A stretch of 64,000 bases of DNA from DASXYG01 sp036502625 (GTDB lineage Bacteria > Actinomycetota > Actinomycetes > Streptosporangiales > Streptosporangiaceae). The stretch covers positions 4,050-68,049 of the forward strand of contig DASXYG010000018.1 in the NCBI GenBank assembly GCA_036502625.1, in the 5' to 3' direction. The position numbers and the translations under genes were made by a program. This document shows positions 54,044 through 63,099 of the stretch, one piece after another. Under the pieces are notes generated by a model, which was not told where the DNA came from, ran no database searches, and saw only the letters and a list, made by a program, of their open reading frames with translations. How positions within the stretch are numbered: the first letter of the stretch is position 1; every line of letters begins with the position of its first letter.

Positions 54044-55798
54044 GTGCGCAAAGTCCTGATCGCGAATCGCGGGGAGATCGCGGTACGCATCGCCCGCGCG
54101 TGCACCGACGCCGGCCTGGCCAGCGTGGCCGTGTACGCCGAGCCCGACCTCGACGCCCTGCACGTCCGCGTGGCCGATGAGGCGTACGCGCTCGGCGGCG
54201 CCACCCCGGCGGACAGCTATCTGGACATCCCGAAGCTGCTGAAGATCGCCCAGCAGTCCGGCGCCGACGCCGTCCACCCCGGCTACGGCTTCCTCGCCGA
54301 GAACTCCGACTTCGCCCAGGCCGTCATCGACGCCGGGCTGACCTGGATCGGCCCGCCACCCGCGGCGATCCAGGCGCTCGGCGACAAGGTGCAGGCGCGG
54401 CACATCGCGCAGAAGGTGGAGGCGCCGCTCGTCCCCGGCACACAGGACCCCGTGTCCGGCGCCGACGAGGTGGTCGCGTTCGCCGAGAAGCACGGCCTGC
54501 CGATCGCGATCAAGGCGGCGTTCGGCGGCGGCGGGCGCGGCCTGAAGGTGGCCCGTGAGCTGGGCGAGGTCGCCGAGATGTACGACTCGGCCGTACGCGA
54601 GGCCACCGCCGCGTTCGGGCGCGGCGAGTGCTTCGTGGAGCGCTACCTCGACCGTCCGCGCCACGTCGAGACGCAGTGCCTCGCCGACCAGTACGGCAAC
54701 GTCGTCGTGGTGTCCACGCGCGACTGCTCGCTGCAGCGCCGCCACCAGAAGCTCGTCGAGGAGGCGCCCGCGCCGTACCTCACCGACGACCAGATGCGCA
54801 CACTGCACACCTCGTCGAAGGCGATCCTCCGCGAGGCCGGCTACGTCGGCGCCGGCACGTGCGAGTTCCTGGTCGGGCAGGACGGCACGATCTCCTTCCT
54901 CGAGGTCAACACCCGCCTCCAGGTCGAGCACCCGGTCACCGAGGAGGTCTCGGGCATCGACCTCGTCCGCGAGATGTTCCGTGTCGCGTCCGGCGAGCAG
55001 CTCGGCTACGACGACCCGGAGCTGCGCGGCCACTCCATCGAGTTCCGCGTCAACGCCGAGGACGCCGGGCGCGACTTCCTGCCCGCGCCGGGCACGGTCA
55101 CCGGCTGGCACCCGCCGTCCGGCCCCGGCGTACGCCTCGACGCCGGCTACGAGAAGGGCATGACGGTCCCGGGCGCGTTCGACTCCCTGATCGCGAAGCT
55201 CGTCGTCACCGGCGCCGACCGCCGCCAGGCGCTGGACCGCGCCCGCCGCGCGCTGGCGGAGTTCGAGGTCGACGGCATGCCGACCGTCCTGCCGTTCCAC
55301 CGCGCGGTGGTGGTCGATCCGGCGTTCGCCCCGGCGGGCGACGCCCCGTTCACCATCCACACGCGGTGGATCGAGACCGAGTTCGACAACCAGATCCCGC
55401 GCTACGCCGGCACGGTGGCCGACGGCTCCGAGGAGGCCGAGCGGGAGACCGTGACGGTCGAGGTGGGCGGCAAGCGCCTGGAGGTCGTCCTCCCCGCGGG
55501 CCTCGGCGCCGCGGCGGAGCGGCCGGCGGCGAAGCGGCCCACGCGCCGGACGACCGGGGCGTCCGGGTCGGCGGCCGCCGGCGGGGACACCCTGGTCAGC
55601 CCGATGCAGGGCACGATCGTGAAGGTGGTGGCCGCCGACGGCGCGCAGGTCGCGGCCGGCGACACGATCGTCGTGCTCGAGGCGATGAAGATGGAGCAGC
55701 CGCTGGCCGCGCACAAGGCCGGCACCGTGACAGGGCTTTCGGCCGAGGTCGGCCAGACCGTCGCCAACGGCGCCACCATCTGCGAGATCAAGGACTGA
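54044..55798 (+). CDS. accA3: Acyl-CoA carboxylase alpha subunit (biotin carboxylase plus biotin carrier)
   Basis: 584 residues. GTG 54044 is set by AAGGAGG eight bases upstream. Biotin carboxylase N-terminus KVLIANRGEIAVRIARA, ATP-grasp glycine loop FGGGGRGLK, and catalytic FLEVNTRLQVEHPVTEEVSG. A linker is followed by the biotinyl domain with VLEAMKMEQPL; Lys549 carries biotin. It supplies carboxybiotin to beta subunits such as that at 47962. BirA at 41028 would biotinylate it. Confidence 0.96.
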   Translation: MRKVLIANRGEIAVRIARACTDAGLASVAVYAEPDLDALHVRVADEAYALGGATPADSYLDIPKLLKIAQQSGADAVHPGYGFLAENSDFAQAVIDAGLTWIGPPPAAIQALGDKVQARHIAQKVEAPLVPGTQDPVSGADEVVAFAEKHGLPIAIKAAFGGGGRGLKVARELGEVAEMYDSAVREATAAFGRGECFVERYLDRPRHVETQCLADQYGNVVVVSTRDCSLQRRHQKLVEEAPAPYLTDDQMRTLHTSSKAILREAGYVGAGTCEFLVGQDGTISFLEVNTRLQVEHPVTEEVSGIDLVREMFRVASGEQLGYDDPELRGHSIEFRVNAEDAGRDFLPAPGTVTGWHPPSGPGVRLDAGYEKGMTVPGAFDSLIAKLVVTGADRRQALDRARRALAEFEVDGMPTVLPFHRAVVVDPAFAPAGDAPFTIHTRWIETEFDNQIPRYAGTVADGSEEAERETVTVEVGGKRLEVVLPAGLGAAAERPAAKRPTRRTTGASGSAAAGGDTLVSPMQGTIVKVVAADGAQVAAGDTIVVLEAMKMEQPLAAHKAGTVTGLSAEVGQTVANGATICEIKD

Positions 55799-55957
55799 CC
55801 GGCCGGGTTATCCACAGCGCGAGATCGGCCCCTGCACGCCGCGCTGGCTGGGCGGGCAGAATGGGTCCTGGTCGCCGCGGTTTTTGTTCGCTCTTTGCAT
55901 AACGGGAACTCGGCGGCTCGGCCCGTTCGTCTGACCTCCAAAGGAGGAGGCCGTTCC

Positions 55958-57337
55958 ATGACCCGTATCCGTCGCCGGTTCGCCATTCCGGCGGTGCTCG
56001 CTGCGCTGTTCCTGCTGATACTCGGCGCACCCGCTCGCGCCTCGGTGAACGTCGACGCGGTTGCGAGCTCATTGAAGGACAGCCACGTCTATGTCGCGCC
56101 CGGTGTGCAGAGCCAGTTCACGTCAGGTGACGCGAGCAAGGTGTCCAGCGCCGCGAAGTCGGCGGGCAACACCTATTTCGTCGTCGTGTCCATCGGCGAC
56201 CTGCCGCAGAACAACAACGCGTACGTCTCGCTGATCAAGAAGGTCGCCGACCAGGTCGGCGACGGGTCGTACGCCGTGGCGGGCCTGCGCCCCAACGGCG
56301 GCTACCACCTCGACGGCGGTTCGAACGTCCTGGAGAAGGGCACCATGGGCGGCCTGATCCAGCAGGCCGGCAGCGCCAACCGCGGCGACCTCACCGGCGC
56401 GCTCACCGATCTCGCCGGGTCGATCAAGAGCGCGCCGCACACGAGCGGCTCCTCCTCCAGCGACTCCGGTTCGGGGGCAGGCGGAATGATCATCCTGGGT
56501 GTGCTCGTCGTCGTTGTGGCGGGCGTCGTCTTCATCGGGCTCTACATGCGGAAGAAGCGCCGCGAGCGCGAGGCCCGCGAGCTCGCCGACCTCAAGCAGA
56601 CCGTGCAGGAAGACGTCACCAAGCTCGGTGAGGACATCACGAGCCTCGACACCGACGTGGCCGCCGCGGGCCTCCAGGAGGAGACGCGCGACGACTACCA
56701 ACAGGCCCTCAACTCCTACGACATGTCCAAGCGTGAGCTGGAGATGGCCAAGTCCCCGCAGGACATGCAGTCCGTCACCCGCGCGCTCGAAGACGGCCGC
56801 TACGCGATGAGCTGCGTCCGCGCGCTGATCAACGGCCTGCCGCGGCCCGACCGGCGTGCCCCGTGCTTCTTCAACCCGCAGCACGGCCCGTCCACCACCG
56901 ACGTCATGTGGGCGCCGATGGGCGGCGCACCGCGCCAGGTCCCCGCCTGCGCGGCCGACGCGGAGCGCGTGCTGCGCGGTGAGGACCCCGAGGCCCGCAT
57001 GGTCGCGGTCGGCGGCGAACGCCGTCCGTACTGGGACGCCGGTCCCGGCTACGCGCCGTACGCCGGGGGCTACTTCGGCGGCTTCGGCGGCAACCTGCTC
57101 GGCGGCATGCTGGTCGGCACCATGCTCGGCTCGATGATGGGCGGCGGCTGGGGCGGCTACGGCGGAGGCTGGGGCGGCGGCTTCGACGGCGGCGGCGGAG
57201 ATTTCGGTGGCGGTGACTTCGGCGGGGGCGACTTCGGCGGAGGCGGCGGCTGGGACTTCGGCGGCGGCGACTTCGGCGGCTTCGGCGGAGGCGGAGATTT
57301 CGGTGGCGGTGGTGACTTCGGCGGAGGCGACTTCTGA
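55958..57337 (+). CDS. Membrane-anchored TPM-like protein with Gly-rich C-terminal repeats
   Basis: 459 residues from ATG 55958, AAAGGAGG upstream. Signal peptide (about 6-28), then an extracytoplasmic alpha/beta domain (about 30-165) resembling TPM/YgcG-type repair proteins but not certain. One helix at about 182-205 is followed by a cytoplasmic coiled region (LADLKQTVQEDVTKLGEDI), a second domain, and a final 75 residues made of GGGDFGG units. The weak identity leaves function open. The stop overlaps the proposed CTG start of the next gene. Confidence 0.82.
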   Translation: MTRIRRRFAIPAVLAALFLLILGAPARASVNVDAVASSLKDSHVYVAPGVQSQFTSGDASKVSSAAKSAGNTYFVVVSIGDLPQNNNAYVSLIKKVADQVGDGSYAVAGLRPNGGYHLDGGSNVLEKGTMGGLIQQAGSANRGDLTGALTDLAGSIKSAPHTSGSSSSDSGSGAGGMIILGVLVVVVAGVVFIGLYMRKKRREREARELADLKQTVQEDVTKLGEDITSLDTDVAAAGLQEETRDDYQQALNSYDMSKRELEMAKSPQDMQSVTRALEDGRYAMSCVRALINGLPRPDRRAPCFFNPQHGPSTTDVMWAPMGGAPRQVPACAADAERVLRGEDPEARMVAVGGERRPYWDAGPGYAPYAGGYFGGFGGNLLGGMLVGTMLGSMMGGGWGGYGGGWGGGFDGGGGDFGGGDFGGGDFGGGGGWDFGGGDFGGFGGGGDFGGGGDFGGGDF

Positions 57338-57690
57338 CGGGTCTCCCAGGTGACCCGGGCCCGTTCGGCTGGCTGGCGTACGCCCTGGGCTTCCGCCTCA
57401 GCAAGCACATCGAATGGGTCCGGCACGACCTGACCGACGCGGGGTGGCGCGGCCGCATGATGGCCCGCCACCTCGTGGTCATCCTGCCCATCTGCGCCGC
57501 CTTCGCCCTGCTCCCCGGCGGCTGGGCCATCCGCCTGGGCACCGCGGGCCTCCTCTTCCTCGGCGGCGTCTTCACCGTCGCCACCTCAACGGACCAGCTC
57601 CGTACGGCCCGCCTCCGCCAACACGGCCTCCTCCCACCCCAGCGCCCCGGCCCCCCAACCCCCACACCCCCCGACCCCGGCGACCGCTGA
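57334..57690 (+). CDS. DUF5313-like membrane protein, probably starting at CTG
   Basis: 118 residues if begun at CTG 57334; the first ATG in frame is at 57457. The part before that ATG (FGWLAYALGFRLSKHIEWVRHDL) matches the start of DUF5313 proteins, so it is likely coding. GGAGG lies six bases before the CTG, and the CTG shares bases with the previous stop (CTGA), giving coupling. Two hydrophobic helices and a Pro-rich tail follow. No ATG, GTG or TTG exists in this frame between the preceding in-frame stop (57313) and 57457. Confidence 0.7.
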   Translation: MTGLPGDPGPFGWLAYALGFRLSKHIEWVRHDLTDAGWRGRMMARHLVVILPICAAFALLPGGWAIRLGTAGLLFLGGVFTVATSTDQLRTARLRQHGLLPPQRPGPPTPTPPDPGDR

Positions 57691-57793
57691 CCGCTGACCG
57701 CGAGCCCGACCGTCGCCGCGGAAAACTCACGCGACACCCCGCGCCCGCGGGTGGCATCCTCGTGACCTCCGGAGATGGGAAGAGGTCGCAGGC

Positions 57794-59002
57794 ATGGGGG
57801 CGGGGCGGTCGGCTTCGTGGCATCGATGGGCGGTGCTGGCGGCCCTGATGCTGGCCGCGTTCACCTTCAACACCGCGGAGAACCTCCCGGTCGGCCTCCT
57901 CGACCTCATCGCCGCGGGGTTGCGGGTGCCGGTGTCCGCGGTCGGCTACCTGGTCACCGGCTACGGCCTGACGGTCGCCGTCGCATCGCTGCCGCTGGCA
58001 CACGCCACACGTGCCGTGCCGCGCCGCTACGTCCTCGCAGGGCTGCTGGCCGCGCTCGTCGTCTCCAGCCTGGTCGCGGCGGCGGCGTCCGCGTACGGCG
58101 TGCTGCTCGGCGCGCGGCTGCTGACCGCGCTCGGGCAGGCGCTGTTCTGGGCCGTGATGGGACCGGTCGCGGTCGGGCTGTTCCCGCCGCGCGTACGCGG
58201 CCGGGTGGTCGGGGCGGTGTCCGTCGCCGGATCGCTCGCCCTCGTCCTCGGCGTCCCCGCCGGAACCTGGCTGGGCCAGCGGACCGAGTGGCAGGTCCCC
58301 GTCGCGTCCCTGGCCGCCCTCGGCGCCATCTGCCTGGTCACGATCGCCGCCCTGCTGCCGACCTCGCGCCCGGAGGAGGGCCACGCCGCACGCGGAACCA
58401 CCCCCGACGTCCGCAGGTTCGCGACCGTGCTGGCCGCCGGCCTCCTCTCCGCCACCGGCGCCTTCGCCGCGTTCACCTACGTCGTCCGCTTCCTCGTCGA
58501 GGAGAGCCACTTCCCCGAATCCGCGATCAGCGCCCTGCTCATGGTCTTCGGCCTCGCATGCCTGGCCGGGGTCGCCATCACCGGCGCCCTCCTCGACCGC
58601 TTCCCCCGCGCCACCCTCACGGCCGCCGTGGCCGTCCAGTCCGCCGGCATCCTCGGCCTCTACGCCACAGCGGGCAGCCGCCCCGCAGCCGTAGCCTTCC
58701 TCACCTTGATGGGCGCCGCCCTAGGCCCGGTCTTCATGGCCACCCAAAACGAAATGCTCCACTGCGCCCCAAGCCGCACAGACACAGCCCTGGCGGCCAA
58801 CTCCGGCACCTACAACCTCGGCATAGCCGCAGGCGCCGCCCTAGGCGCCCTAACCCTCCCACTAACCGGAATCCGAACCACCTTCCTCATAGCCGCCCTC
58901 CTCACCACAACCTCCTGCGCCCTCCTCCTAGCCGAACCCCTGATCCCCCACGCCCCTACACCAAGCCGCCGCCACCCGAACCGAGGAGCAGTCCGCCGGT
59001 AA
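57794..59002 (+). CDS. Major facilitator superfamily transporter
   Basis: 402 residues with twelve hydrophobic helices. The N-terminal TFNTAENLPVGLLDLIAAGL and the loop motif PRRYVLAGL resemble Cmx/CynX or sugar-efflux MFS proteins. Mid-protein RFATVLAAGLLS begins the second half. The substrate is unknown. The last 110 codons use many rare codons (CTA, ATA, AGC, CGA) and few G bases, unlike the first part. Confidence 0.9.
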   Translation: MGAGRSASWHRWAVLAALMLAAFTFNTAENLPVGLLDLIAAGLRVPVSAVGYLVTGYGLTVAVASLPLAHATRAVPRRYVLAGLLAALVVSSLVAAAASAYGVLLGARLLTALGQALFWAVMGPVAVGLFPPRVRGRVVGAVSVAGSLALVLGVPAGTWLGQRTEWQVPVASLAALGAICLVTIAALLPTSRPEEGHAARGTTPDVRRFATVLAAGLLSATGAFAAFTYVVRFLVEESHFPESAISALLMVFGLACLAGVAITGALLDRFPRATLTAAVAVQSAGILGLYATAGSRPAAVAFLTLMGAALGPVFMATQNEMLHCAPSRTDTALAANSGTYNLGIAAGAALGALTLPLTGIRTTFLIAALLTTTSCALLLAEPLIPHAPTPSRRHPNRGAVRR

Positions 59003-59130
59003 CACCCGGCAGCCCACTCTCACCGCACCCTCGGAGGCCAACAACCCTCCGCAGCCACTACGGGCCATGCCGCTTGTTGAAGCCCTCTCCCGGTGGGAAA
59101 CTTTCACGAACCGATATCTTGGAGTGCATC

Positions 59131-59262
59131 ATGACCGTTCCTGTGGCCGCGGCTTTCACCGACCGGTTGCCCGGTGACGTGGTGATCGGCGCGGACGAGC
59201 GGCTTGTGGTGATCCCCCGGAGGATGCTCGTCGCGGCGAAGCCGGATATCCCAGATGGCTGA
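59131..59262 (+). CDS. 43-residue peptide gene coupled to the DUF6879 gene
   Basis: ATG 59131 has GGAG six bases upstream. The peptide, starting MTVPVAAAFTDRLPGDVV and ending in AAKPDIPDG, is not recognised. Its last 8 bases overlap the next start, so translation is coupled. No signal or membrane segment is seen. It may be a small partner of the DUF6879 protein. Confidence 0.55.
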   Translation: MTVPVAAAFTDRLPGDVVIGADERLVVIPRRMLVAAKPDIPDG

Positions 59263-59863
59263 GCGCGACGGACGCCTGATCGAGGTGCCCGGTGTATGGC
59301 TGGATCTCGACGCCTACTCCGATGCCTACGACGACGCGTACGAGAACATCGTGTTCCGGAAACTGGAGCGGCGGCAGCACTATCGCGAGCCCGGGGTGCC
59401 GAGCTGGGAGGCGTTCGCCACCGGCGACTGGGCACGCGCGATCGAACTGAACGAACGGGAACGCGGCGCGGTCGCGGACAAGGTCGCCGAGGACGCCCGG
59501 CTTGGGGTGGAGTCGCGGCGGGTCAGGATCGTGGAGAAGCCGATCACCGCGTACATCCAATGGGAGATGCAGTATTTCCGGCTGCTCGCCGAGGCCGGCG
59601 AGTCGATCCGCGTGGTGGACGCGGATCAGGTACGGCGGTGGGAGTCTGCGGGCCCGGTGCCGGAGATGGTGGTTCTCGGTGATCGGGTGCTGTTCGAGGT
59701 GGTCTACGACGCCGCCGGCACCGCTACGGGTGCGCGGCGCGTGGATGACCCAGCGGTGATCCGCGCCGCTGCCGCCGAGATCGAGGAACTGCACGCGGGC
59801 GGCGAATCGCTCCTGGAGTTCTACCGTCGGGAGATCGCGACGCTGCCGCCGCCGACCGTATAG
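59255..59863 (+). CDS. DUF6879-like protein
   Basis: 202 residues. EVPGVWLDLDAYSDAYDDAYEN, a central RIVEKPITAYIQWEMQYFRLLAEAGESIRV, and VLGDRVLFEVVYD match what I recall of DUF6879 proteins, which often sit with XRE/DUF397 regulators in actinomycetes. Function is unknown. It starts inside the small gene and is followed by a DUF6082 gene. Confidence 0.75.
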   Translation: MAERDGRLIEVPGVWLDLDAYSDAYDDAYENIVFRKLERRQHYREPGVPSWEAFATGDWARAIELNERERGAVADKVAEDARLGVESRRVRIVEKPITAYIQWEMQYFRLLAEAGESIRVVDADQVRRWESAGPVPEMVVLGDRVLFEVVYDAAGTATGARRVDDPAVIRAAAAEIEELHAGGESLLEFYRREIATLPPPTV

Positions 59864-59892
59864 CCGAGCGGTCGAGGAGGCGAGACGCCGTC

Positions 59893-60639
59893 GTGCGACG
59901 AGTGACAGGACGGGCCCGGACCTCACTCACCGTTACGCTGATCCTCATCGTGATCCTCGGAGTGGGCCTGATCGGAGTGTCGCCGCTCGCCTTGGGCGTC
60001 TTCGGCGGAGCGACCGGCCATTGGGAGCGGCTGAGCTACATCGGCGGCACGTACGGCGCGGCGTCGGCCATCCTGTCAGTGCTCGCCGTGATCGGTGTCG
60101 CGGTGGCCCTGGTACTGCAGGGCCGTGATTCGCGCGCCGCGCGTCTGCACGCCATTCGCGACAACCACAACCACCTCATCGAGATGGCGATGGGCGATCC
60201 CGAGCTGAACAAGGTCTGGGGGCCAGGCGGCCTGGGCGATCCGTTCGTGGATCAGCGCCAGAGCATGTACGCCAACATGATCGTCTCGCAGTGGCAGATG
60301 TCGTACGAGACACGCTCGCTCACGGAGACCCACCTGCGTTTCCTCGCCCGCGAGTTCTTCGCCGGAACGATCGGCCGCGAGTTCTGGCGGGTCGCCCGCG
60401 AGGACCGGCTCAGTACCTCGGAGAACCGGCGCATCCGCAGGTTCCACCTGATCCTCGATGAGGAGTACCGGGCGTCCTTGGCCAGACCCGCGATCCCGCC
60501 TCCTGAACCCGCTCCCGTGGCGTCGACGCACACCGGTGCTCGACACCGCATCCGCACGTTGCTCCTCACCGGCGCCGCGGCGGCGGGAGTCGTGGCGCTC
60601 GTACGGATGGTCCGGCGTGGGCGGTCTCCTGAGGCGTGA
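59893..60639 (+). CDS. DUF6082-like membrane protein
   Basis: 248 residues from GTG 59893. Two N-terminal helices, then HAIRDNHNHLIEMAMGDPELNKVWGP, the pattern of DUF6082 proteins, followed by MYANMIVSQWQMSYETRSLTE. The C-terminal 60 residues include another helix. Family function is unknown. It ends 7 bases before the convergent disulfide reductase gene. Confidence 0.82.
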   Translation: MRRVTGRARTSLTVTLILIVILGVGLIGVSPLALGVFGGATGHWERLSYIGGTYGAASAILSVLAVIGVAVALVLQGRDSRAARLHAIRDNHNHLIEMAMGDPELNKVWGPGGLGDPFVDQRQSMYANMIVSQWQMSYETRSLTETHLRFLAREFFAGTIGREFWRVAREDRLSTSENRRIRRFHLILDEEYRASLARPAIPPPEPAPVASTHTGARHRIRTLLLTGAAAAGVVALVRMVRRGRSPEA

Positions 60640-60646
60640 GCTCGTG

Positions 60647-62020
60647 TCAGTCGGTGCTCGGGGTCATGAGGCTTCGGGCCGCCTCGGTGACGCTGCCGGA
60701 CATGGAGGGGTAGACGGAGAAGGTGTGGGCTAGCTGGGTTGCCGTGAGGCGTTGTTCGACGGCTACCGAGACGGCCAGGACGAGTTCGCTGGCGTACGGG
60801 GAGACGATGACGCCGCCGACGACGATCTCGGTGGCGGGGCGGCAGAAGAGCTTGACGAAGCCGTCGGAGAAGCCGCGCATCTTGGCGCGGGGGTTCGTGC
60901 CGAGGGGGAGCTTCATCACGCGGGCCTGGACCTCGCCGGACTCCACCTGCTTCTGGGTGACGCCCACCGTGGCGATCTCCGGGTCGGTGAAGATCGTGGC
61001 GGCGACGTTCGAGAGCTTCAGGGGCTCGACGGCCTCGCCGAGGGCGTGCCACATGGCGATGCGGCCCTGCATGCTGGCCACGGACGCGAGCATCTGCACG
61101 CCGGTGCAGTCTCCGCAGGCGTAGACGCTGGGCACGGACGTACGCGACACCCGGTCGGTGGTGACGAAACCGCGGGAGTCCAGCGAGACCCCCGCCTCCG
61201 CCAGGCCAAGTCCGTCGGTGTTGGGGATCATGCCGACGGTCATCAGGCAGTGCGAGCCCTCGAGCGTACGGCCGTCCTCCAGCGTGACGACCACGCCGTC
61301 GCCGACGCGTTTCACGCCCGCGGCGCGCGACCGGCTCATGACGTTCATGCCGCGGCGCCGGAAGACCTCTTCCATCAGCGTCGCCGCGTCGGCGTCCTCC
61401 TGCGGCAGCACGCGGTCGCGCGAGGAGACCAGCGTGACGTTGGAGCCGAGCGCGAGGTACGCCCCGGCGAACTCCGCGCCGGTGACGCCGGAGCCGACGA
61501 CGATGAGGTCTTCGGGCAGTTCGTCGAGGTCGTAGAGGTGGCGCCAGCTCAGGATGCGCTCGCCGTCGGGCTCGGCGCCCGGCAGGACGCGCGGGTGCGC
61601 GCCGGTGGCGATCAGCACGACGTCGGCCGGTACGCGGCGGTCGCCGACGGCCACGATGCGCGGGTCGACCAGCCGCCCCTCGCCCTCGATGACCTCGACG
61701 CCCTCGTCGATGACGCGCCGGGTGATGTCCGCCGACTGGGCGCGGGCGAGCGACTTCACGCGCGCGTTCACGGTGATCATGTCGGCCTCGGCGCCGCCGT
61801 CGGCGCCGCAGAGCCGCAGGCCAAGCCGGTACGACTCGGCGAGCGCCATCATGCGTACGGACGAGGCGATCAGCGTCTTGGACGGCACGCAGTCGGTCAG
61901 CACGCAGGCCCCGCCGAGGCCGTCGCGGTCGATGAGCGTCACCTCCGCGCCGAGTTGCGCGGCCACCAGCGCCGCCTCATATCCACCGGGTCCGCCACCG
62001 AGGATCGCGATTCGCGTCAC
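60647..62020 (-). CDS. NAD(P)H-quinone/flavin disulfide reductase of the LpdA type
   Basis: 457 residues from GTG 62020, GGGAG upstream. FAD site ILGGGPGGYEAALVAA, redox pair C39/C44 in GGACVLTDCVPSK, NAD site VVGSGVTGAEFAGAYLALG, and second FAD motif VYACGDCTG. The C-terminal catalytic His-Glu dyad of true lipoamide dehydrogenases is replaced by a HTFSVYPSMSGS segment. It therefore resembles mycobacterial LpdA (Rv3303c), a quinone reductase, and not a lipoamide dehydrogenase. Confidence 0.9.
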   Translation of the reverse strand: MTRIAILGGGPGGYEAALVAAQLGAEVTLIDRDGLGGACVLTDCVPSKTLIASSVRMMALAESYRLGLRLCGADGGAEADMITVNARVKSLARAQSADITRRVIDEGVEVIEGEGRLVDPRIVAVGDRRVPADVVLIATGAHPRVLPGAEPDGERILSWRHLYDLDELPEDLIVVGSGVTGAEFAGAYLALGSNVTLVSSRDRVLPQEDADAATLMEEVFRRRGMNVMSRSRAAGVKRVGDGVVVTLEDGRTLEGSHCLMTVGMIPNTDGLGLAEAGVSLDSRGFVTTDRVSRTSVPSVYACGDCTGVQMLASVASMQGRIAMWHALGEAVEPLKLSNVAATIFTDPEIATVGVTQKQVESGEVQARVMKLPLGTNPRAKMRGFSDGFVKLFCRPATEIVVGGVIVSPYASELVLAVSVAVEQRLTATQLAHTFSVYPSMSGSVTEAARSLMTPSTD

Positions 62021-62195
62021 TTGCTCATCTCCCGCGCGGGGTACGCCAATCGTTTTCGGGGCACCGCCCGCGCTCGCGTGTCGAGCCGACATTCACATCA
62101 GTACCTGTCCCATTGTCGCGCACGTCGCAGATGGTTCGGCCGGTCGCCCGCGTCCGTCGCCGCGTCCGGGCCCGCGACCCCGTACGCTTCTGTGC

Positions 62196-62654
62196 GTGTC
62201 CCTGTACGCCGCTTACGGAAGCAACATGGATCCCGCGCAGATGGCGCACCGGTGCCCGCACTCCCCTGTGCGCGGCACGGGTTGGCTGCCCGGGTGGCGC
62301 CTCACCTTCGGCGGTGAGGACGTCGGCTGGGAGGGCGCGCTGGCGACGGTGGTCGAGGACCCCGCGCCCGGCGGCGGGGTCTTCGTCGCGCTGTACGACC
62401 TGACCGAGTACGACGAGCGCGAGCTCGACCGCTGGGAGAGCGTGTCGACGGGCGTGTACGACAAGATCCGCGTACGCGTCCACTCCCTCGAGGGCGAGGA
62501 CGTCGCCTGGCTGTACGCGCTGCGCGCGTACGAAGGCGGCCTGCCGTCGGCCCGCTACCTGGGCATCCTCGCTGAGGCCGCGGAGAAGGCCGGGGCCCCG
62601 GACGACTACGTGGCGGACCTGCGCGCCCGCCCGTGCCGCTCCCTGGGCGACTAG
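62196..62654 (+). CDS. Gamma-glutamylcyclotransferase family protein
   Basis: 152 residues from GTG 62196. The opening SLYAAYGSNMDPAQMAHRCP is the GGCT substrate-binding signature, and YDLTEYDERELDRWE holds the expected catalytic Glu. Acts on gamma-glutamyl amines or dipeptides; the substrate in actinomycetes is not known. It lies alone, divergent from the reductase gene. Confidence 0.9.
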   Translation: MSLYAAYGSNMDPAQMAHRCPHSPVRGTGWLPGWRLTFGGEDVGWEGALATVVEDPAPGGGVFVALYDLTEYDERELDRWESVSTGVYDKIRVRVHSLEGEDVAWLYALRAYEGGLPSARYLGILAEAAEKAGAPDDYVADLRARPCRSLGD

Positions 62655-62710
62655 CGCCCGTACCCCGCGGGTAATCGACGCCCGTACGCGGCGCGTGGCA
62701 GCGTCGCGCC

Positions 62711-63088
62711 ATGGACGAGAGCACCGCGGAGAAGAACAGAGAACTCGTGACGGACGGCTTCGCCGCGTTCGCGTCCGGCGACGTCGAGGTCCTCCGCACC
62801 CGGCTGAGCCCGGACTTCATCGAGCACAGCCCCGACAACCCGTCCGGCCGCGACGCGTTCATCGCGTACATCGCCGGGACCCCCGTCGCGAACGCCCGCC
62901 TGGCCCTCAAGCGCGTCATCGCCGACGACACGTACGTCACGGTGCACTACCAAATGACCGAGCCGGGCGACGAACGCGGCGCCGCTGTGGTGGACATCTG
63001 GCGCGTAGACGAGGGGTTGATCACCGAACACTGGGACGTGGTGCAGCCGGTACCGGAGGAGTCACGCGTACCTAACGGGATGTTCTGA
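62711..63088 (+). CDS. SnoaL-like/NTF2-fold protein
   Basis: 125 residues, a single NTF2 cone fold: ELVTDGFAAFASGDVEVLRTRLSPDFIEHSPDNPSGRDA and a closing VDIWRVDEGLITEHWDVVQPVP. Such proteins are cyclases, isomerases or carriers; no clear substrate is seen. The last gene before repeat array 4. Confidence 0.85.
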   Translation: MDESTAEKNRELVTDGFAAFASGDVEVLRTRLSPDFIEHSPDNPSGRDAFIAYIAGTPVANARLALKRVIADDTYVTVHYQMTEPGDERGAAVVDIWRVDEGLITEHWDVVQPVPEESRVPNGMF

Positions 63089-63099
63089 CCGGTCCAGGC

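Noticed and set aside
60647..62020. Dihydrolipoamide dehydrogenase of the pyruvate complex
   Set aside because: Missing the C-terminal His-Glu catalytic pair, and no pyruvate dehydrogenase genes nearby.
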